Source of the DNA: JANXQG01 sp037147235
Lineage (GTDB): Bacteria > Planctomycetota > Planctomycetia > Pirellulales > Thermoguttaceae
Assembly (NCBI GenBank): GCA_037147235.1
Contig: JBAWVO010000137.1
Span: forward strand, 1-16,344
Direction of reading: 5' to 3'
DNA: 16,344 nucleotides
The notes below the pieces were generated by a model. It did not search any database and was not told the DNA's origin. It was given only the letters and a program-made list of their open reading frames with translations. Both the position numbers and the translations under genes were made by a program. Shown here one piece after another: positions 5,935 through 13,452 of the stretch (position 1 is the first letter of the stretch; the number at the start of each line of letters is the position of its first letter).

Positions 5935-7086
5935 TTACGTTGTCGCTGTTTGAGTTTTCCCTGATACTTTCCCCACCTGGTAAATCATCCAGGCGATCAG
6001 CCCCAACCCGAGGACGAACGCGACCAAGAAAATCACGAGCGGAGTCCACTGTGTTTCCGTTGGCTGCCTCGATATGTCGAAGTAAGGGGCGAATTCCAGG
6101 TGCTGGACCACCTGGCGACTGGCCGCATTGACGCCCAGCACGCCGAACTGTGCCAGCCCGATGAGCGAAGCCCAACCGCGACTGATTTCACCCTCGCGTT
6201 GTCGTGCAAACCAGAGCAGTGCCAGAACGGCACAGGGAACAGCGGCCGTTACAACGGTCAACACGGCCCACGGGCTGAGGAACATCGCCTGCTTCGTTTC
6301 CGCCGGCCATGTGCCGAAACTGTACCACGCGCCGGCAACCGCGAACCACACGGCACCCACCAGGTAAAGCTTCCAGGCAAAACCCTTTGTCCAGGTGCGG
6401 TAGGCATCGCTCTCGCGGCCTGCAAACCAGGCCGAATCAAAGGAAATCCAGGCGGCAGTGGTCGTCAGTGCCAAGCCGAACATCAGAAGCCAGCGGGGCC
6501 AAAGCCGTGGATCGGCGACGTTCAACGCCGTTCCCAAAGTCGCCCCATGGAAGCTGTGCTGCTGCCAGAGATCCGGCCACGCCTTCACGTTCTCCATCAG
6601 GCTCATGGCGTTGGCGAAGACAAAGCCGATCGTGATGAACAAGAGTGCCGAAACCCAGCCTACGGCCCGCTTCCAGCGGGGCATCTTCGGGCCTTGCTCG
6701 GCCTGGCCGTAGGCGTACAAATAGACGCCGTAGTAAGCCAGCACGAGCATCGCGATAATCGAGAGCCAAAACCATGCCATGAGAATCGTAGCCGGATAGA
6801 AGACCTGGCCAAAGCCAACCTGGATGAACAGCAGCGGCACGATTCCAAAATTGATCCCCAAGGCGATAATGACCGGCATTTGGGCCATCAGCCGCGAGCC
6901 GAACTGCCGGCCATGCTCACTCCCGAAAACATACAATAGCATTGAGACGATGATTCCGGCATACCAGAGATTCATTGGCACTTCGTGGAGCGTAAATCCC
7001 AGCCATTTGAATAGCTCGACAAACCAAATGGGGGCCGGCATTCCGCCAGGCAGTGAAGTATCGAATAGGTTTTTGGGGTCCATCAT
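5935..7086 (-). CDS. Cytochrome bd-like oxidase subunit II (polytopic membrane protein)
   Basis: A 383-residue protein with about nine hydrophobic segments (roughly 20-55, 70-92, 100-125, 140-162, 198-220, 236-256, 270-293, 305-322, 348-370). Sequence near the N-terminus, L-H-E-V-P-M-N-L-W-Y-A-G, contains His34, a possible heme or structural ligand. It lies directly downstream of the cytochrome-c-fused bd-like subunit I, and its ATG at 7086 overlaps that gene's stop (ATGA overlap), so the two are translationally coupled and almost certainly form one complex. AGGA lies 5 nt upstream of the first ATG (8 nt from a second ATG at 7083). The frame stays open upstream to 7311, but that part lies inside subunit I and is not used. 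The subunit II call rests mainly on context and topology; direct CydB similarity is weak. It acts in the inner membrane. Confidence 0.72.
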   Translation of the reverse strand: MMDPKNLFDTSLPGGMPAPIWFVELFKWLGFTLHEVPMNLWYAGIIVSMLLYVFGSEHGRQFGSRLMAQMPVIIALGINFGIVPLLFIQVGFGQVFYPATILMAWFWLSIIAMLVLAYYGVYLYAYGQAEQGPKMPRWKRAVGWVSALLFITIGFVFANAMSLMENVKAWPDLWQQHSFHGATLGTALNVADPRLWPRWLLMFGLALTTTAAWISFDSAWFAGRESDAYRTWTKGFAWKLYLVGAVWFAVAGAWYSFGTWPAETKQAMFLSPWAVLTVVTAAVPCAVLALLWFARQREGEISRGWASLIGLAQFGVLGVNAASRQVVQHLEFAPYFDISRQPTETQWTPLVIFLVAFVLGLGLIAWMIYQVGKVSGKTQTATT

Positions 7087-8477
7087 GGGGTTCCTGTCTT
7101 GAGATCCTTGGGAAGCATTCCAGCCGGACGTGCCGGAGACACGTCCGACAGGTAGGATACAAGCAACTCCGCCTCCTCGGGCGTGCCTGCCCAAGGCGGC
7201 ATGGTGAAACGAGTCCGGTCGAGATCGTTGACCAGCGCACGAATCATGCCGGGAGTCCATCCTTGCACTAGCGGGGCCACCGGCGAGTACCCTTTCTGGA
7301 TGGCGTGACAATCATTGCAGTGGTATTGGAAGATCATGCCTCCCAGCTTGATCCGGTCGGATGGGGGAAGCGCGAGCAGACGTGTGCGGTCAACGTGACC
7401 GTCGGCCGACATAACTTGCGGATAGTTGGCCTGGACGAACGCTTTGGTCCACGTGCCACTTTCCAGAAAGCCCTTTTCACGGATCGCGGCGACCTCATCG
7501 GTCAGCATCTGGCTGCCGAGGACGACGTTGTAGCAGATGTACGGCTTTCGCACGGCCTCGCGAATGAACTCGGCCGTACTCATGCCGATGATGCCGAATA
7601 GCAAGACCGAAGCGGCAAAGCCGGGTGTCTTGATCCAGCCGGGGTTCCGGTAAGGCCCCAGAAAGAGCAGTACGAAGACGATCCCGGTCGCCACGAACAG
7701 CAGGGCCATGAGTACATTGAGCACGGGTGCCGCAACCAGGGCCGCCTGGGCCGATGGCGGCAGAAAAACATACCACAGGATTCCACCCAGCGCGATGAAC
7801 ACCGCGCCAAGCAGTGCCGGCCGGGTGGACCGCGACTCAATCAAGGCGTGCAATTTGGCGTCCTTGATCGTGATGGCCGCGTGCAGATAGACATAGAGCG
7901 AACTGAGCAGCAATGCCCCGCCTGTCCGCGAAATGATCTGCGGCAGGGCCTGGCGATTCAAGAGTGCGCTCCAGAAGTCGTGGTCGGCCCGCCAGTTGCC
8001 TGGGTCAAGCATGAAGGCCGTAATCGCGGCAATGATAACCAAGCTCGCCCAGGCCGAGATACCGTAGATCCAGACAATGATTGCATGAATTTTCTCCGGC
8101 AGGCGACCCCAGTAGTAATAAAAGACGAAGGCGGAAACGATCTCGGCGAGGAAAAAGACGTATTCCGTGGCCCAAGCAAAGACAAAGGTGCGGATCAAGA
8201 CCTGCGTTGCCAACGGTGAGGCCAGCCCGATCGTCCACCAGATTCCCGCGCCGGTGATCGCGCCGAAGGCGACCGTCAAAAGGACGAAGAACTTGGCGTG
8301 CCGTTTCAAATAGGCAAGGTAATCGCCGTTCTTTGTTCGATAGGCGTAGGTGGTCTCTACGGCCAAGAACAGTCCGCCTCCGACGGCATAATGCGCCACC
8401 AAGACGTGAATCACTGAAATCGCGGCGATCAACATCGGCGCGGTCAATTGGTCGACATACCACCAGGGAAAGTGCAT
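7083..8477 (-). CDS. Cytochrome bd-like oxidase subunit I fused to C-terminal cytochrome c domain
   Basis: A 464-residue protein. The first ~310 residues hold about eight or nine membrane helices resembling CydA: I-H-V-L-V-A-H-Y in TM1 (His24, likely heme ligand), A-T-E-Y-V-F-F-L-A-E (Glu105, Glu112, resembling CydA proton-channel glutamates), L-Y-V-Y-L-H (His199), and M-S-T-A-E-F-I-R-E-A-V-R-K-P-Y (299-313), similar to the CydA G-R-Q-P-W region. The C-terminal ~85 residues are a mono-heme cytochrome c: C-N-D-C-H (387-391) with probable distal Met426 in T-M-P-P-W. The long quinol-binding Q-loop appears missing or very short. This fits the OR-C branch of the bd superfamily, which has heme c and lacks the quinol site. 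The probable role is terminal oxygen reduction in the inner membrane, with the heme c domain on the periplasmic side. The ATG at 8477 has GGAG 10 nt upstream. Family assignment is good; electron donor and activity are inferred. Confidence 0.85.
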   Translation of the reverse strand: MHFPWWYVDQLTAPMLIAAISVIHVLVAHYAVGGGLFLAVETTYAYRTKNGDYLAYLKRHAKFFVLLTVAFGAITGAGIWWTIGLASPLATQVLIRTFVFAWATEYVFFLAEIVSAFVFYYYWGRLPEKIHAIIVWIYGISAWASLVIIAAITAFMLDPGNWRADHDFWSALLNRQALPQIISRTGGALLLSSLYVYLHAAITIKDAKLHALIESRSTRPALLGAVFIALGGILWYVFLPPSAQAALVAAPVLNVLMALLFVATGIVFVLLFLGPYRNPGWIKTPGFAASVLLFGIIGMSTAEFIREAVRKPYICYNVVLGSQMLTDEVAAIREKGFLESGTWTKAFVQANYPQVMSADGHVDRTRLLALPPSDRIKLGGMIFQYHCNDCHAIQKGYSPVAPLVQGWTPGMIRALVNDLDRTRFTMPPWAGTPEEAELLVSYLSDVSPARPAGMLPKDLKTGTP

Positions 8478-8534
8478 CGTTGAAGCTCCGTGAATTGCTC
8501 GGTAACCGGCAGGAACGGCCGCCTGCGCAGTCTC

Positions 8535-9347
8535 TCAGTCGGGTTGCCTGAAGTTGAAATGTACACTCTGGTTGAGGAACGTCAGAGGATTGTCATGGAC
8601 AATCCGACGAACCAGCGACTCTGGGTGACCACGGCGGCGCATTGCGGCCATGAATTGCGGCACAGCCAGCGGATCGGATGGGCCCCAATCGGCCGATGAA
8701 TTCACCAGAATGCGTTCTGGACCGTACATCTCCACCATGTCGGCTGCGCGTTCGGGCGTCGCCTTGGTAGTTGGATAGAGTGTGATTCCCGCCCAATATC
8801 CGCCGTCGAGGACCAGGCGGATCGTGTGCTCTTCACAGTGATCGATGCACACTCGGTTGCGGTCCGTACGACTGTCGGCGTGGAGCAGGTCAAGGATCAT
8901 TCGCGTGCCCTGGTATTTGTCAGCTAAATGCGGCGTGTGAAAAAGCATCTGCTCGTTGCGGTTGACACCCAACTCGATAAGTTCCAGCAGCGTGCATACC
9001 TCGTTTTTGGTATTCTTGTGCAGGCCGACCTCGCCGATGCCCAGAACATTGGGCCGATCGAGGAATTCAGGGAGCAGGGCGATCACTTCCCTGGCGAAGG
9101 CGACGTTTTCGGCCTCCTTGGCGTTAATGCCCATCCAGGCGTAGTGCTGAATGCCATGGTTGGCCGTACGTTTCGGCTCCCATTCGGTCAATTGACGGAA
9201 ATAATCATAGAAGCTGCTGGTGCCGCTACGATCGTATCCCATCCAGAAGGCCGGCTCACCCACGACCAGACACCCAGCCCTAGCCAAAGCCTGCAAGTCA
9301 TCGGTGGTTCGGGAGGCAATGTGAATGTGAGGGTCGATAAAGTGCAT
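8535..9347 (-). CDS. TatD-family metal-dependent hydrolase, EboB-like
   Basis: A 270-residue amidohydrolase-superfamily protein. Metal ligands are visible in order: D-P-H-I-H (His7, His9), G-E-V-G (Glu106), F-H-T-P-H (His137), D-H in I-D-H-C-E-E-H (His170) and S-S-A-D-W-G (Asp220). The set looks complete, so it is probably an active divalent-metal hydrolase. The opening F-I-D-P-H-I-H-x-x-S-R-T-T-D-D, then E-P-A-F-W and the N-S-S-A-D-W-G-x-S-D-P-L-A-V-P stretch, match the EboB branch from memory. EboB belongs to a widespread metabolite-processing cluster (ebo) whose other members are not in this window. The ATG at 9347 has GGAG 9 nt upstream. It ends 57 bp before the oxidase subunit I gene and begins 12 bp after a small gene, so it is probably in the same operon. 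The substrate is unknown; cytoplasmic, with no signal peptide. Confidence 0.85.
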   Translation of the reverse strand: MHFIDPHIHIASRTTDDLQALARAGCLVVGEPAFWMGYDRSGTSSFYDYFRQLTEWEPKRTANHGIQHYAWMGINAKEAENVAFAREVIALLPEFLDRPNVLGIGEVGLHKNTKNEVCTLLELIELGVNRNEQMLFHTPHLADKYQGTRMILDLLHADSRTDRNRVCIDHCEEHTIRLVLDGGYWAGITLYPTTKATPERAADMVEMYGPERILVNSSADWGPSDPLAVPQFMAAMRRRGHPESLVRRIVHDNPLTFLNQSVHFNFRQPD

Positions 9348-9359
9348 GGTTTGGGTCTC

Positions 9360-9632
9360 CTATCCTTCACGCTTGTTTTGCCAGTTCTCGACGTAAGGCA
9401 GCGAGAACGTCATCTGCACCCGTTCGGCGCGGTTGCCGTCTGGGCTAGTAATTACCCCGATGGCCTGCTGGAGTTGTTGCCAACGCGGGTCGTCAGCCAC
9501 TTGGCCATCGGCTCGACCGACGCGGTCGATCGCGGCCGCGAGATCGAGCAAGCGACAGCGCATGGTGAGAAATTCACAATTAAACACTTCGAGGGCAGTT
9601 GAGTTAGGCATGGGGTAATCCTCGCAGGGCAT
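9360..9632 (-). CDS. Small hypothetical protein, first gene of the TatD/oxidase operon
   Basis: A 90-residue soluble protein, not recognised. A helical core (V-F-N-C-E-F-L-T-M-R-C-R-L-L-D-L-A-A-A-I-D-R-V) is followed by D-D-P-R-W-Q-Q-L-Q-Q-A-I and a C-terminal R-A-E-R-V-Q-M-T-F-S-L-P-Y-V-E-N-W. Two Cys (in N-C-E and R-C-R) lie seven residues apart. The start at 9632 is chosen because AAGGAG sits 8 nt upstream; an internal ATG at 9611 also has GAGG 8 nt upstream and would remove seven residues. The gene stops 12 bp before the EboB-like hydrolase, suggesting co-translation. The name of the family is unknown to me; it could be an adaptor for the hydrolase, but that is guesswork. Confidence 0.7.
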   Translation of the reverse strand: MPCEDYPMPNSTALEVFNCEFLTMRCRLLDLAAAIDRVGRADGQVADDPRWQQLQQAIGVITSPDGNRAERVQMTFSLPYVENWQNKREG

Positions 9633-9734
9633 TCTTGATTCTCCTTCGAGTTTGTAATTTTTACGTCTGACTGGTTCAAAGTCAAGTGTGGTTCTCACAT
9701 GGCATGCGACACACCGAAAGAAATGTTCAATGTT

Positions 9735-9853
9735 TTAAGGAACGGCGCAGAAATAACTGTCGCAAGAAAAGTAGCAGGCACACTCCGTGTGCCGTCTGCC
9801 CCCGCTCGGCGAGTGGGCAAAACACGACAGTTATTTCTGCGCCGGTCCTAAGG
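9735..9853. repeat. MITE-like element with 20-bp perfect terminal inverted repeats
   Basis: Arms cggcgcagaaataactgtcg (9743-9762) and their exact complement (9825-9844) can be extended outward with one gap (ttaagg-aac / gt-cctaagg) to about 9735 and 9853. Inside is a perfect 7-bp hairpin ggcacac-tcc-gtgtgcc (9777-9793) within gtagcaggca...gtctgc, a motif I associate with repeated planctomycete palindromes. No coding capacity. It sits in the 560-bp divergent region between the oxidase operon and the zinc-ribbon cluster. Confidence 0.85.
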
Positions 9854-10195
9854 TTAATGAAATACCCGGTGGGTCTGCCGGTTTATCCGCACGGCAGTCT
9901 TGATCGGCGTACCCCCCCCTTGGTATTCCAGACAAAAGACTGCGACAGTCATCGAATGGGGGTTTGGTAGTGGGTTCGGTAAAACGGTCGCCGTACGCCC
10001 GGAATAATGATACAGATTGTTTCGTCACGGGTAGCAAACCGGACGCTGTGTGGTAGACTTGGGAAGTTGTACTTGGCCAAGAGGAGGCTACTCCGCTCGG
10101 CCGAGAGCGGTTCGTTGTACTCTGAGTCAGGGCGTTGCGCCAAGGAGAAGAGCCGCAACTGGTGGATGCGCGATACTCTGCGTGACGGAGCCTGC
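9854..10195. other. Upstream region of the zinc-ribbon cluster
   Basis: About 340 bp with no supported gene. The reading frame of the downstream protein stays open back to an ATG at 10007, but that 63-residue extension is Arg/Ser/Cys-rich, would bury the signal peptide and has no ribosome-binding site, so it is taken as leader. A C-rich tract (accccccccttgg, 9909-9921) is the only striking composition. I could not find a -35/-10 pair with proper spacing. Confidence 0.4.
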
Positions 10196-13100
10196 ATGAT
10201 GAAAGCCGATCGATTTGGACCGCGGAAAGCCGCCATCGCGGCAGTTCTCGTCTTCTGCACGACGCTCTCTTCGGCGCGGGCAACCCATGCCGAGGGCATT
10301 CCTTTCCGCGAGGGCGCGCCGGTGAAGATCGCTTTCTCGCTAGATACGCGTCTGGACAACGCATGGAGCGTGGATCCGCTTGCTCCTTCCGCGCCCCGCC
10401 GCACCTCGTCCTACCTCCACTTCGTCGTGACCCCATTCCGTGATCGGATCCATGCAAAAATCGAGCTCTGGCGTAGCATCAAGAAAGACGGGCTCACCCT
10501 GAGCGTAAACGCCCAAGGCGAGGCGGAAGGTGCCTTCGACCGGCGCACCGGAGCGATTGCTCCGCTTCCCGTCTCTTTGAAGTGGTCGGAAAAGTGTTCG
10601 GGTATTCTTGAATCTTGGACCTATGATGAGGCGGTCCCGGAACACAAGAAGTTAATCGAGGAAATGCGAGGAATGATGGGCGCTACGGCCCGCGATCTGA
10701 ATTGGACGGCGAACCTTTCAGGCAATCTCGATTGGCAAGGCGGTGGCGGTACGGGCCGGTTGGACGTTAACGTCCTCTTCCGGGGAGAGTGGCACGTCGC
10801 CGCGAGCGACCATGCTTACATTATCCCTCCCGACCGTGTGTTTCCAGGTATAGGCCTCATCAAGACTCTGGAAGTGTTCACGGATGCGACCGCCGCGAAG
10901 AAAGCCTTCGGTCCTGGCAAAGCTGCATGGGCGATTCCAAACCTCGGTGACGAGGCGAAGTTCCGCCATGGTATGCGGAACGAGGTGCTGGTTCGCAAGG
11001 GTTGCTGGCAGGTCGCGTTCGTGAACCAGAACTCAAAGCTTCAGCCCGGCCGTCCTGAACCGGGTCCGGAATTCATCGAGCGTGTCGAGATATTGGATCG
11101 CTATGTGCAATCGTTGCTGGAGCAACCGGGTTCGGCCATCGGCAATCCGCCGGTCGTGCGCGAACAGCCCCCGATGCCTCCTGCCGATCCACCGGGTGGC
11201 CCGCCGCCCGACAGCGCGGAGCCGCCCGGGGCAACGCAGTCCACCGTGGTTGAGCCGCCTTCTCCGACCTCGCCGGAGCCGGGTGGCGATGTGACCATCC
11301 AGCCGCCGCCCGCCGACGATTCGGCAACCACTACCGATACGCCCGAAACTTCACCAGACGATTCGCTCACAACCATGATTTCCCCGGAAACGGCGGCAGG
11401 CGGGGCAGCGGTGCTTGGCGGGTTGGGGGTGATCGGGGCTTGGTTGACAATGGTATCCAGCGGCGTAGGTTGGAAAGACGTTACCGACGGGGCTCGCGAG
11501 TGGCTCGGCGGAACGCCGCCGACACCGGTCGAACCGCCGCAGGTGACCATGCCCCCGCGAGGTTACGACGGCCAGACGAACGAACAGGGTGAGGTGTGGA
11601 GTAACGAGGATCACGGCTGGGTCGGCCGCAACCTCTACGAGCAGGAGAAGTCGCGGCGAACCTGGCTCGACCAGAAGGCCGAGGACGATCTGCACGCCGG
11701 GCAGAGCGAAGACGTCAAGCGCGCCTACGACCAATGGCAGAAGTCGGTCAAAGACCGGGAGGATTCGCGGCAGGCCTATATCGATCACTTGCGACAACGT
11801 GTCATCGACTGGCAGCGCGAGAAAGTCGAGCGGCTGGAAAAGCAGTCGGATCGCGGGGTCGTCGTCTCGGGGGAAGTGGCCGACTTCGTGCGAGGCGTGG
11901 TCAAGGACGTCAAGGATTTGGGCGCAGCAGCCATTGACGGAGAAACCTGGAACTCGGCCTGGGAATTGGGCCACGACACGCTAAAGGCCGCCGGCGAGAC
12001 CGTGGAGGAAGTCGTCGGCAGCCCGATCCAGAGTTCGAAGAAGATCGGGGGATTCTACGGCACGGTCGGCAAGGAACTCTTAAAATGGCAGGCCACCGCC
12101 GCCGAGAACCACAAGGAAGGTCTGGTCCAGGCCGGCAGGTTCTTCAGCAAGACCCTGGTGGAGCCCGTGTACAACGGGGTCCATGACCTGTTCGACTCGC
12201 ACAAGCCGATCACCGACCGGATCAAGGTGATCGGCCAGGTGGAGGTCATGCTGGCCATGGGCGGCTTAACGCAGTACTCCACTGCCCAACTGGCTCGTTG
12301 GACCGAGGCCGGAATTACCAAGGTCGGCGGGGCGTTGGGAGTGGATACAAGCCTGCTGACCGGCAAAACGCTTCCGGTGCCCGGCGGAAGAACGATCGAC
12401 ACCGGTCCCGGCAGGCCTCCCACCGGCAAATTCAAGCCGTGGGGAACGATGGAACGCGAGGGTTTTGCCGAGACCACCAAGATCTTCGAGCAGAAGACGA
12501 AGATGATGCAGAATATGAACCGGGTGGCCGACGATCTGCTCGATCCGGCGAAGAAGCAGCAGGCGATCGCCGATCTGGTGAAGCTGAAGAAGTCAGGCCC
12601 AGCCGTCTTCAATCTCGTCAAGAAGGAGCTGAACAGTTCGACACTCAAGACGATCGAGAGCGCCAGCGGGGAATTGAACCGCAAGATCCTCAGCAAGACG
12701 GCTCAGGAGTTGGAGGCCGCCGGATACAAAGTGAAAGTCAAAACGGCGGGGAATCCCGGCGGGGCCGACTGCGACGCCCTCTGGGAGGTTCGCACGAAAA
12801 AAGGCTATCTGCTGAACGACAAGAACACGGCCGATCTGGTCGAAAAGACGATGGGCGACGTCGTCAAGAAGGATTTGGGTCATCTCGGCGCGACGCCCGA
12901 GGATCTCGGCCACAAGGTCATGAACGGCAGCCCCGAAAGGTTCGCCGCCACGCCGGACAAGCTGGGAATCCCTGCGCATGAGGGCACGCTAACACCTGAT
13001 GGGCAGTTGCAGTTCAAAGAGGTTCCGCGCGAGGGCGCCCACTGGGCGAACCAAAAGACCCCCTACCGGGTGCGGCCTGGCGAGTTGATCGCCGGCGACG

Positions 13101-13426
13101 TAATGAACCGCGAGATGGCCCAATCGCTGGGGAATGTGTTGAAGACCAAGACCGACCATCTCATCGCCTTGGGCGCCGACGCAACCCCGGCCGACCTGCT
13201 CGACGCCGCTCGCGAAATATTCAAGACCCACCTCAGGACCGGGATGCCGATGCTTGACCGGGCTGGGGTTGCAGCAACCCAGGAGTATCAGGAGTTGATT
13301 CGCAACCTGAGGCTCGCGCAGAACCTCAAGCAGGGCACGAGCGCGCTCCCGCCCGTCAGCGAGTGGGACCGGATCCTTCAAGACCAAGTGCGCCAAATCG
13401 GCGATGCATTGCCGCCGATCCAGTAG
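10196..13426 (+). CDS. Large secreted or membrane-anchored multidomain protein of unknown function
   Basis: A 1076-residue protein. Residues 1-32 are a signal peptide (basic start M-M-K-A-D-R-F-G-P-R-K, hydrophobic core, A-T-H-A end). About 33-310 is a beta-rich extracytoplasmic domain. About 320-390 is a Pro/Thr/Ser-rich linker. About 398-425 is a Gly/Ala-rich hydrophobic stretch (G-G-A-A-V-L-G-G-L-G-V-I-G-A-W-L), either membrane-spanning or a glycine zipper. About 452-483 holds a short motif, G-Y-D-G-Q-T-N, then G-E-V-W and G-W-V-G-R-N-L-Y-E-Q-E. About 484-555 is a charged coiled coil. About 556-720 is amphipathic helices. About 760-1076 is a Lys-rich alpha/beta domain containing G-G-A-D-C-D-A-L-W-E (855-864). 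The start at 10196 follows GGAG by 5 nt (8 nt from a second ATG at 10199). It is the first gene of a four-gene plus-strand cluster; the next gene starts 26 nt after the stop. The layout resembles polymorphic toxins or surface apparatus proteins, but I recognise no named toxin domain. Confidence 0.8.
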   Translation: MMKADRFGPRKAAIAAVLVFCTTLSSARATHAEGIPFREGAPVKIAFSLDTRLDNAWSVDPLAPSAPRRTSSYLHFVVTPFRDRIHAKIELWRSIKKDGLTLSVNAQGEAEGAFDRRTGAIAPLPVSLKWSEKCSGILESWTYDEAVPEHKKLIEEMRGMMGATARDLNWTANLSGNLDWQGGGGTGRLDVNVLFRGEWHVAASDHAYIIPPDRVFPGIGLIKTLEVFTDATAAKKAFGPGKAAWAIPNLGDEAKFRHGMRNEVLVRKGCWQVAFVNQNSKLQPGRPEPGPEFIERVEILDRYVQSLLEQPGSAIGNPPVVREQPPMPPADPPGGPPPDSAEPPGATQSTVVEPPSPTSPEPGGDVTIQPPPADDSATTTDTPETSPDDSLTTMISPETAAGGAAVLGGLGVIGAWLTMVSSGVGWKDVTDGAREWLGGTPPTPVEPPQVTMPPRGYDGQTNEQGEVWSNEDHGWVGRNLYEQEKSRRTWLDQKAEDDLHAGQSEDVKRAYDQWQKSVKDREDSRQAYIDHLRQRVIDWQREKVERLEKQSDRGVVVSGEVADFVRGVVKDVKDLGAAAIDGETWNSAWELGHDTLKAAGETVEEVVGSPIQSSKKIGGFYGTVGKELLKWQATAAENHKEGLVQAGRFFSKTLVEPVYNGVHDLFDSHKPITDRIKVIGQVEVMLAMGGLTQYSTAQLARWTEAGITKVGGALGVDTSLLTGKTLPVPGGRTIDTGPGRPPTGKFKPWGTMEREGFAETTKIFEQKTKMMQNMNRVADDLLDPAKKQQAIADLVKLKKSGPAVFNLVKKELNSSTLKTIESASGELNRKILSKTAQELEAAGYKVKVKTAGNPGGADCDALWEVRTKKGYLLNDKNTADLVEKTMGDVVKKDLGHLGATPEDLGHKVMNGSPERFAATPDKLGIPAHEGTLTPDGQLQFKEVPREGAHWANQKTPYRVRPGELIAGDVMNREMAQSLGNVLKTKTDHLIALGADATPADLLDAAREIFKTHLRTGMPMLDRAGVAATQEYQELIRNLRLAQNLKQGTSALPPVSEWDRILQDQVRQIGDALPPIQ

Positions 13427-13452
13427 AGTTCGTTCGGAGAGGGTTGGATACC

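Noticed and set aside
6100..6939. Plus-strand open frame opposite oxidase subunit II
   Set aside because: Antisense shadow with no ribosome-binding site and an atypical polar composition; the minus-strand membrane protein fits far better.
7087..7311. N-terminal extension of oxidase subunit II
   Set aside because: It lies entirely within subunit I in another frame; the overlapping ATGATG with AGGA at 7086 is the natural coupled start.
10007..10195. N-terminal extension of the large exported protein from an ATG at 10007
   Set aside because: It would put 63 charged residues before a good signal peptide and lacks a ribosome-binding site, while GGAG precedes the ATG at 10196.
10196..13426. Type VII secretion (WXG/LXG) effector
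   Set aside because: No WXG100 partner, no LXG helical hairpin at the N-terminus, and a Sec-type signal peptide is present instead.
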